NCBI GenBank assembly: GCA_019233415.1
Contig: JAFAMK010000175.1
Span: 1 to 13,536, forward strand
DNA length: 13,536 nt
Direction: 5' to 3'
From: Vulcanimicrobiota bacterium
GTDB taxonomy: Bacteria; Vulcanimicrobiota; Vulcanimicrobiia; Vulcanimicrobiales; Vulcanimicrobiaceae
This document shows, piece by piece, positions 9,271 to 13,536 of the stretch. The notes beneath the pieces are model-generated. The model searched no databases, was not told the DNA's origin, and saw only the letters and a program-made list of their open reading frames with translations. The translations under genes were made by a program, and so were the position numbers. Numbering within the stretch: the stretch's first letter is position 1; each line of letters begins with the position of its first letter.

Positions 9271-10481
9271 AACGCGTTCTCGCCGGTCAGCGCCTGGCCG
9301 AGGATGAGCGTGTGGACCTCGCTCGTGCCTTCGTAGGTGAGGACGCTTTCGAGGTTGTTCATGTGGCGGATCACGGGATACTCCAGCGTGATTCCGCTTG
9401 CGCCGAGAATCGTGCGCGCCTCGCGGCAGATGGCGAGCGACTCGCGCACGTTGTTGAGCTTGCCGAACGAAACGTGCGCCGAGTGCGCCTTGCCCTGATC
9501 TTTCAACCGCCCGACGTGCAGTGCGACGAGCAGTCCCTTGTTGATCTCGAGCATCATGTTCACGAGTTTTTCCTGCGTGATCTGGAAGCTCGCGATCGGC
9601 TTGCCGAACTGCACGCGCGTCTTCGCGTACTCCAGCGCGCTCTCGTAGCACGCGCGCGCCGCGCCGAGCGCCCCCCACACGATCCCGTACCGCGCTTCGT
9701 TGAGGCACGAGAGCGGACCGCGTAGGCCGCTGACGTTCGGCAACATCGCGTCGGCCGGGAGCCGGCAGTCTTCGAGGATCAGCTCCGAGGTGACCGACGC
9801 GCGCAGCGAGAGCTTTTTCTCGATGTTGCGCGTCGAGAAGCCCGTCGTTCCGCGCGGGACGACGAAGCCGCGGATCGCCCCGTCGGTGCCGTTCTCGCCG
9901 GCGGTGCGCGCCCAGACGATGGCAACGTCGGCGATCCCGCCGTTCGTGATCCACGCCTTCGAGCCGTTGAGGACGTAGTCGGAACCGTCGCGGCGCGCGT
10001 AGGTGCGCATCCCGCCCGGATCGCTCCCGAAGTCCCATTCGGTCAGCCCGAAGCAGCCGATCGCGTCACCCGCCGCCATCCGCGGCAGCCACGTCGCTTT
10101 CTGCTCGTCGGAACCGTGCGCCCACAGCGCGTACATCGCGAGCGAACCCTGCACGGAGACGAACGAACGAAACCCCGAGTCACCGGCTTCCAGTTCCAGA
10201 CACGCGAGCCCGTACGCGACCGCGCTCGTCCCCGCGCAGCCGTAGCCGTGCAGGTGCATCCCGAGCAGCCCGAGGTCGCCGAGCTCCTTCGCCATCGCGC
10301 GCGGGAAGGTGTGGTCCTCGAACCAGCCGGCGATGTTCGGCAGCACGCGGTCGCGCACGAACGCGCGCACCGTGTCGCGAATCAGCCGTTCGTCGTCGGT
10401 GAGCAGCGCATCGATCCCGAGGAAATCGGTCGGCGCGGGCGCGGCGACGGCGGCGCGGTGCGCATCGGCGGACGTGTTCAT
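9267..10481 (-). CDS. gcdH: Glutaryl-CoA dehydrogenase-like acyl-CoA dehydrogenase
   Basis: A 404-residue FAD flavoprotein. Glutaryl-CoA dehydrogenase oxidises and decarboxylates glutaryl-CoA to crotonyl-CoA in lysine, tryptophan and glutarate breakdown, passing electrons to ETF. Family signatures are in order: LELEAGDSGFRSFVSVQGSL (about 95-114), CFGLTEWDFGSDPGGM (143-158), LNGSKAWITN (171-180), LSLRASVTSELIL (225-236), GLRGPLSCLNEARYGIVWGA (252-271), KTRVQFGKPIASFQ (287-300), and RHMNNLESVLTYEGTSEVHT (372-391). Glu384 in TYEGT is the expected catalytic base. Arg105 in GFRS corresponds to the arginine that holds the substrate carboxylate, which favours the glutaryl-CoA subgroup over other acyl-CoA dehydrogenases. 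ATG 10481 is chosen because the fold begins soon after it, although its Shine-Dalgarno is weak (GAAG about eight bases away). The open frame continues upstream to 10736 with Arg/Ser-rich, non-homologous sequence. No other glutarate-pathway gene is adjacent. A non-decarboxylating variant cannot be excluded. Confidence 0.9.
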   Translation of the reverse strand: MNTSADAHRAAVAAPAPTDFLGIDALLTDDERLIRDTVRAFVRDRVLPNIAGWFEDHTFPRAMAKELGDLGLLGMHLHGYGCAGTSAVAYGLACLELEAGDSGFRSFVSVQGSLAMYALWAHGSDEQKATWLPRMAAGDAIGCFGLTEWDFGSDPGGMRTYARRDGSDYVLNGSKAWITNGGIADVAIVWARTAGENGTDGAIRGFVVPRGTTGFSTRNIEKKLSLRASVTSELILEDCRLPADAMLPNVSGLRGPLSCLNEARYGIVWGALGAARACYESALEYAKTRVQFGKPIASFQITQEKLVNMMLEINKGLLVALHVGRLKDQGKAHSAHVSFGKLNNVRESLAICREARTILGASGITLEYPVIRHMNNLESVLTYEGTSEVHTLILGQALTGENAF

Positions 10482-10587
10482 CCGCCGTGCTTCACGCGCG
10501 CCCGCCGCCGAGGCCTGCCGCTGCGTCGTGATGAACGAAGCGTACCCTTGTCGGACGGCGAACAGCGCGCGCGTGGAGGCCCAAGCC
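10482..10587. promoter_or_regulatory. Divergent intergenic region between gcdH and nrtR
   Basis: These 106 bases must carry promoters for both divergently read genes. I found no convincing sigma-70-type -35/-10 pair on either strand. The word TACCCTTGTC near 10543-10552 resembles one arm of the nrtR-nadA inverted repeat (AACCTTGAG) without a matching partner at the same spacing. It is listed because promoters are expected here, not because they were seen. Confidence 0.35.
10575..10579 (+). promoter_or_regulatory. Ribosome binding site fixing the nrtR start
   Basis: GGAGG lies eight bases before GTG 10588. The open frame extends upstream to 10309, antisense to gcdH, but this site and the position where the Nudix fold begins both place the start at GTG 10588. 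Confidence 0.8.
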
Positions 10588-11463
10588 GTGCGGCTCGTGA
10601 TCGATGCGGTGATCGTTTCGGTCGCGGACGAGACGCCGCGCGTCCTGACCGTCGCCGGCGCGCCGCGCCTCCCGTCGGGCACCTTCGTCCCGGAGCGCGA
10701 CCGCACGCTCGAACTCGCAGCACGCCGGCTGATCACCGAGCAGACCGGCCTGCGCGTCGGCTACTTGGAGCAGCTCTACACGTTCGGCGACCGCTTCCGC
10801 GACCCGCGCGAGGTCGAGGGCGGGCCGCGGCTCGTCAGCGTCGGCTACCTCGTGCTGGTCGGGGTCGACGCCGCCGCGGCGGCGCCCGCCGGCGTCGCCT
10901 GGCGCGACTGGTACGGCTTCTTCCCGTGGGAAGACTTGCGCGACCAGCCGGCGCCCGCCCACGACGCGGTCCTCGCCTTCGTCGACGCGCCGGCCGTCGA
11001 CCCAACCCTGCGCCGCCGCGCTCGCCTCGTCTTCGGCCTGACCGACGCGGACTGGAACAACGAAGCGGTCCTGGAGCGCTACGAGCTGCTTTACGAGCTG
11101 GGCGGGGTCGCCGAGGCGCCACACACTGCCGCTTCGTTCGGCGACTCGATGGAGCGCGACCACCGCCGAATCGTCGCAACGGCGATCGGCCGCCTGCGCG
11201 GCAAGATCAAGTACCGCCCGATCGTCTTCGAGCTGCTTCCGCCCGCCTTCACCCTCTCGGACCTCCAGGGAACGGTCGAGTCGCTGGCCGGCGTGCGCCT
11301 GCACGGCCCGAACTTCCGCCGGCTCGTCGAGGAGACGGGGATCGTCGAGGAGACCGGCGAGCGCCGCCCGACCTCGGGCCGGCCGGCCAAGGTCTACCGC
11401 TTCCGGCCCGAGGTCCTCGCGGAGCGTCCCGACCCGGGGATTGGAATCCGCGGCCGACCGTAA
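10588..11463 (+). CDS. nrtR: NrtR-family (Nudix-related) transcriptional regulator of NAD biosynthesis
   Basis: A 291-residue regulator with an N-terminal Nudix-like sensor domain and a C-terminal winged helix-turn-helix. NrtR proteins repress NAD synthesis or salvage genes and respond to ADP-ribose or related NAD metabolites. The Nudix segment (about 31-56) is degenerate. Where an active box has REUxEExG this protein has RLITEQTG, so key metal-binding glutamates are lost and hydrolysis is unlikely. The family phrase LEQLYTFGDRFRDPR (about 60-74) and a FFPWEDL segment follow. The DNA-binding part (about 200-275) has GRLRGKIKYRPIVFELLPPA, FTLSDLQGTVESLAG, NFRRLVEETGIVEETG and GRPAKVYRFR, all typical of NrtR. 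The segment between the domains (about 145-195) is longer than in short NrtR forms and resembles alphaproteobacterial-type NAD regulators as I recall them. nadA begins 51 bases downstream, which fits the assignment. Confidence 0.9.
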   Translation: MRLVIDAVIVSVADETPRVLTVAGAPRLPSGTFVPERDRTLELAARRLITEQTGLRVGYLEQLYTFGDRFRDPREVEGGPRLVSVGYLVLVGVDAAAAAPAGVAWRDWYGFFPWEDLRDQPAPAHDAVLAFVDAPAVDPTLRRRARLVFGLTDADWNNEAVLERYELLYELGGVAEAPHTAASFGDSMERDHRRIVATAIGRLRGKIKYRPIVFELLPPAFTLSDLQGTVESLAGVRLHGPNFRRLVEETGIVEETGERRPTSGRPAKVYRFRPEVLAERPDPGIGIRGRP

Positions 11464-11476
11464 CCAGGGACTTTGT

Positions 11477-11508
11477 CTCAGGGTTAGAAAAAGTGGCGAA
11501 ACCTTGAG
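11477..11508. promoter_or_regulatory. Imperfect inverted repeat before nadA, candidate NrtR operator or leader hairpin
   Basis: CTCAGGGTT (11477-11485) and AACCTTGAG (11500-11508) are complementary at eight of nine positions, with the ninth a G-T pair in RNA, across a 14-base A-rich spacer. The repeat ends six bases before the nadA ATG, and its right arm includes the GAG of the GAGGTG ribosome binding site (11506-11511). Two roles are possible: an operator for the NrtR encoded just upstream, or an RNA hairpin that hides the ribosome binding site. The arm-to-arm distance of 23 bases is about two helical turns. NrtR operators differ between lineages, so no consensus match can be claimed. Confidence 0.5.
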
Positions 11509-11514
11509 GTGCCC

Positions 11515-12513
11515 ATGATCGAACTTCTCCCCTTCACGCCGGAGATCGAAGAACGGACCCGTCCGATCTACGAGCGCGCGAAGGCCGTCATCCCGGCCGC
11601 GGAATGGCCGCTGTACGCACCGTTCGTCGATGCGATCAACCGGCTCAAGCGCGAGCGCAACGCCGTCATTCTCGCGCACAACTACCAGACGCCGGAAATC
11701 TTTCACGGCGTCGCCGACATCGTCGGCGACTCCCTCCAGCTCGCGCGCGAAGCGCAGCGCGCCGAAGCCGACGTGATCGTCGTGTGCGGCGTGCACTTCA
11801 TGGGCGAAACCGCAAAGATTCTCAACCCGAACCGCCGCGTCATCGTTCCCGACGCACAAGCCGGCTGTTCCCTCGCCGAGTCGATCACCGCCGCCGACGT
11901 GCGCGCGCTGCGCGCCCAGTATCCCGGCGTTCCGATCGTCACCTACGTGAACACCAGCGCCGACGTGAAGGCGGAGTCCGACATCTGCTGCACCTCGTCG
12001 AACGCGCTGCGCGTCGTCGAGTCGCTCGGCGTCCCGCGCGTCATCATGATCCCCGACGAGTTCCTCGCGCACTACGTCGCCTCGCAGACCTCCGTCGAGA
12101 TCATCTCGTGGAAAGGCCACTGCGAAGTGCACGAGCGCTTCCGCGCGATCGACGTCGAACGCCTGCGCGAGGGCGAAGACGGCCTGCTCGTCATCGCGCA
12201 CCCCGAGTGCCCGCCGGACGTCATCGCCGCCGCCGACTTCGCCGGCTCAACCTCCGCGATGATCGACTTCGTGCGCGACCGTGCCCCACAGCGCGTCGTG
12301 CTTCTGACGGAATGCTCGATGAGCGACAACGTCGCCACGCAGTTCGACAACGTCGAGTTCGTGCGCCCGTGCAACCTCTGCCCGCACATGAAGCGCAACA
12401 CGCTGCCGAAAATTCTGCGCGCCCTCGAAACACTCCAAGACGAAATCCTCGTCGAAGAGAGCGTGCGCGTCCGCGCCCTGGCCGCCGTCGAACGGATGAT
12501 GGCGATCGCGTGA
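11515..12513 (+). CDS. nadA: Quinolinate synthase
   Basis: A 332-residue [4Fe-4S] enzyme that condenses iminoaspartate with dihydroxyacetone phosphate to quinolinate, the second step of de novo NAD synthesis. Signatures are in order: NAVILAHNYQTPEI, DSLQLAREAQ, VVCGVHFMGETAKILNP, DAQAGCSLAESI, VTYVNTSADVKAESDICCTS, IIMIPDEFLA-like segment, WKGHCEVHERF, VIAHPEC, and CNLCPHMKRNTLPKIL. The cluster ligands are expected to be Cys118, Cys232 and one of Cys286/Cys289, most likely Cys289 before PHM. Length is in the usual range. ATG 11515 is chosen with GAGGTG four bases upstream. GTG 11509 would use up part of that site and has no Shine-Dalgarno of its own. It is preceded by nrtR and overlaps nadB by four bases, so NadA and NadB should be made together, which suits the unstable iminoaspartate intermediate. 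Confidence 0.96.
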   Translation: MIELLPFTPEIEERTRPIYERAKAVIPAAEWPLYAPFVDAINRLKRERNAVILAHNYQTPEIFHGVADIVGDSLQLAREAQRAEADVIVVCGVHFMGETAKILNPNRRVIVPDAQAGCSLAESITAADVRALRAQYPGVPIVTYVNTSADVKAESDICCTSSNALRVVESLGVPRVIMIPDEFLAHYVASQTSVEIISWKGHCEVHERFRAIDVERLREGEDGLLVIAHPECPPDVIAAADFAGSTSAMIDFVRDRAPQRVVLLTECSMSDNVATQFDNVEFVRPCNLCPHMKRNTLPKILRALETLQDEILVEESVRVRALAAVERMMAIA

Positions 12514-13536
12514 GAACCGGCATTCTGATCGTCGGCGGCGGCGTTGCCGGCCTCGCCGCCGCTCTCGCCACTCCACCGAATCGCCCGGTCGTCGTCATCA
12601 GCGAAACCCCGCTAGCAACCGGCGACATCGCCTCGTCCTGGGCGCAAGGCGGCGTCGCCGCCGCCCTCGCCCCCGACGACTCGCCGCGCCTCCACGCCGA
12701 CGACACCGTCGCCGCCGGCGCCGGCCTCAACGACCCCGCCGCCGTCGAAACGCTCGCGACCGAAGCCCCGGCCGCCATCGAAGCGCTGATCCAACTCGGC
12801 GTCCCCTTCGCGCGCAACGCCGACGGCCAACTCGCCCTCGGCCTCGAAGCCGCCCACAACCACCGCCGCATCGCGCACGTCGCCGACGCAACCGGCGCCG
12901 CCATCGTCACCGCCCTCACCACCGCCGCGCGCACGCGCCCGAACGTCCACATCATCGAGGGCGTGCGCGCCGCGCGCCTGCTGAGCGACAACAGCGGCAC
13001 CGTCACCGGCGCACTCCTCGTCGCACCAAACGGCGAAATAATCGTCGCGGCCGCCGACGCAGTCATCCTCGCAACGGGCGGCTTCGGCGGCCTCTTCGCC
13101 CGCACGACAACGCCGCTCGGCGCCCGCGGCTCCGGCATCGCGCTCGCCGCTCGCGCCGGCGCCGCACTAGCGGACTTGGAATTCATCCAATTCCACCCAA
13201 CCGCACTGCGCATCGCCGCCGACCCGCTGCCGCTCGTCAGCGAAGCCGTCCGCGGCGAAGGCGCGCTGCTGCTCGACCAGCGCGGCGAACGCATCATGGA
13301 CGGCATCGACGCGCGCATGGAACTCGCTCCACGCGACATCGTCGCCCGCGCCGTCGCCGCCGTCGAACGTCGCGGCGGAGCCGTCGTCCTCGATGCGCGC
13401 ACCACCATCGCCGACCGCTTCCCACAACGCTTCCCCGGGATCTTCGCGACCGCAATGCGCGCCGGCATCGACCCACGCCGCGAACCGATCCCGATCACCG
13501 CCGTCGCGCACTACACGATCGGCGGCATCGCCACCG
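12510..13536 (+). CDS. nadB: L-aspartate oxidase (3'-truncated by window edge)
   Basis: FAD enzyme that oxidises L-aspartate to iminoaspartate, the substrate of NadA. The first 342 residues are present, out of roughly 500-540 in the family. The dinucleotide-binding start is ILIVGGGVAGLAAAL (5-19). Next come IASSWAQGGVAAAL, EAAHNHRRIAH, ILATGGFGGLFARTTTP, GSGIALAARAGAALADLEFI with QFHPTAL, LVSEAVRGEGALL, and ELAPRDIVARAV with Arg275 matching the catalytic Arg290 of E. coli. The frame ends in VAHYTIGGIAT with His334 matching His351. The SEAVRGEG and APRDIVAR motifs separate it from succinate dehydrogenase/fumarate reductase flavoproteins. GTG 12510 overlaps the nadA TGA (GTGA), and the Rossmann motif begins at residue 5, so no later start is possible. 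Codons are strikingly C-ending (GCC for Ala). nadC may follow outside the window. Confidence 0.95.
   Translation, partial: MRTGILIVGGGVAGLAAALATPPNRPVVVISETPLATGDIASSWAQGGVAAALAPDDSPRLHADDTVAAGAGLNDPAAVETLATEAPAAIEALIQLGVPFARNADGQLALGLEAAHNHRRIAHVADATGAAIVTALTTAARTRPNVHIIEGVRAARLLSDNSGTVTGALLVAPNGEIIVAAADAVILATGGFGGLFARTTTPLGARGSGIALAARAGAALADLEFIQFHPTALRIAADPLPLVSEAVRGEGALLLDQRGERIMDGIDARMELAPRDIVARAVAAVERRGGAVVLDARTTIADRFPQRFPGIFATAMRAGIDPRREPIPITAVAHYTIGGIAT

Noticed and set aside
7660..10038. An open frame of 792 codons on the minus strand across four genes
   Set aside because: It crosses the well-supported DUF5996, lipoprotein, SRPBCC and gcdH genes in other frames and its product resembles no protein family.
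10482..10736. N-terminal extension of the acyl-CoA dehydrogenase to 10736
   Set aside because: The added 85 residues are Arg/Ser/Ala-rich and overlap the start of nrtR; family similarity begins after the ATG at 10481.

Overview
This is a high-GC bacterial chromosome segment holding nine genes and part of two more steps in a pathway: the 3' three quarters of rpoC on the left, and the 5' two thirds of nadB on the right. RpoC has no large insertion in its trigger loop. That argues against a proteobacterium and for a Gram-positive-like or Terrabacteria lineage. The lipoprotein, the DUF11-like repeat protein, the GC-rich codon use and the NrtR-nadA-nadB order would suit a poorly cultured phylum such as Eremiobacterota/Vulcanimicrobiota. 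That placement is an inference from memory of similar gene sets, not a measured one.

Layout, left to right. (1) rpoC ends at 3073. It is followed by a short widespread-type intergenic repeat and a strong intrinsic terminator (3113-3142). (2) A two-gene unit (3221-7139, +) follows. It encodes a 1084-residue protein with six tandem immunoglobulin-like (DUF11/CARDB-type) repeats plus a helical C-terminal domain, then a membrane-anchored protein with HEAT-like repeats. (3) A DUF5996 gene (7167-8069, -) converges on that unit. A 12-bp perfect inverted repeat lies across the junction. (4) A divergent pair-operon (8152-9270, +) encodes a His-rich lipoprotein and a SRPBCC-fold protein. (5) A glutaryl-CoA dehydrogenase-like acyl-CoA dehydrogenase (9267-10481, -) shares a CTAG stop tetranucleotide with the SRPBCC gene. 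(6) An NAD-biosynthesis locus (10588 to the right edge, +) contains an NrtR-type regulator, nadA and nadB. nadB overlaps nadA by four bases and runs off the window.

The best-understood system is de novo NAD synthesis. NadB oxidises L-aspartate to iminoaspartate. NadA condenses this with dihydroxyacetone phosphate to quinolinate. The upstream NrtR-like protein is the probable repressor or sensor. An imperfect inverted repeat in the nrtR-nadA gap overlaps the nadA ribosome binding site and is a candidate operator or leader hairpin. The least-understood part is the repeat protein plus HEAT protein pair. I could not assign it a function, and it is the most likely place for something new. No gap exceeds 300 bases. 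I saw no RNA gene, CRISPR array, insertion sequence or phage gene.
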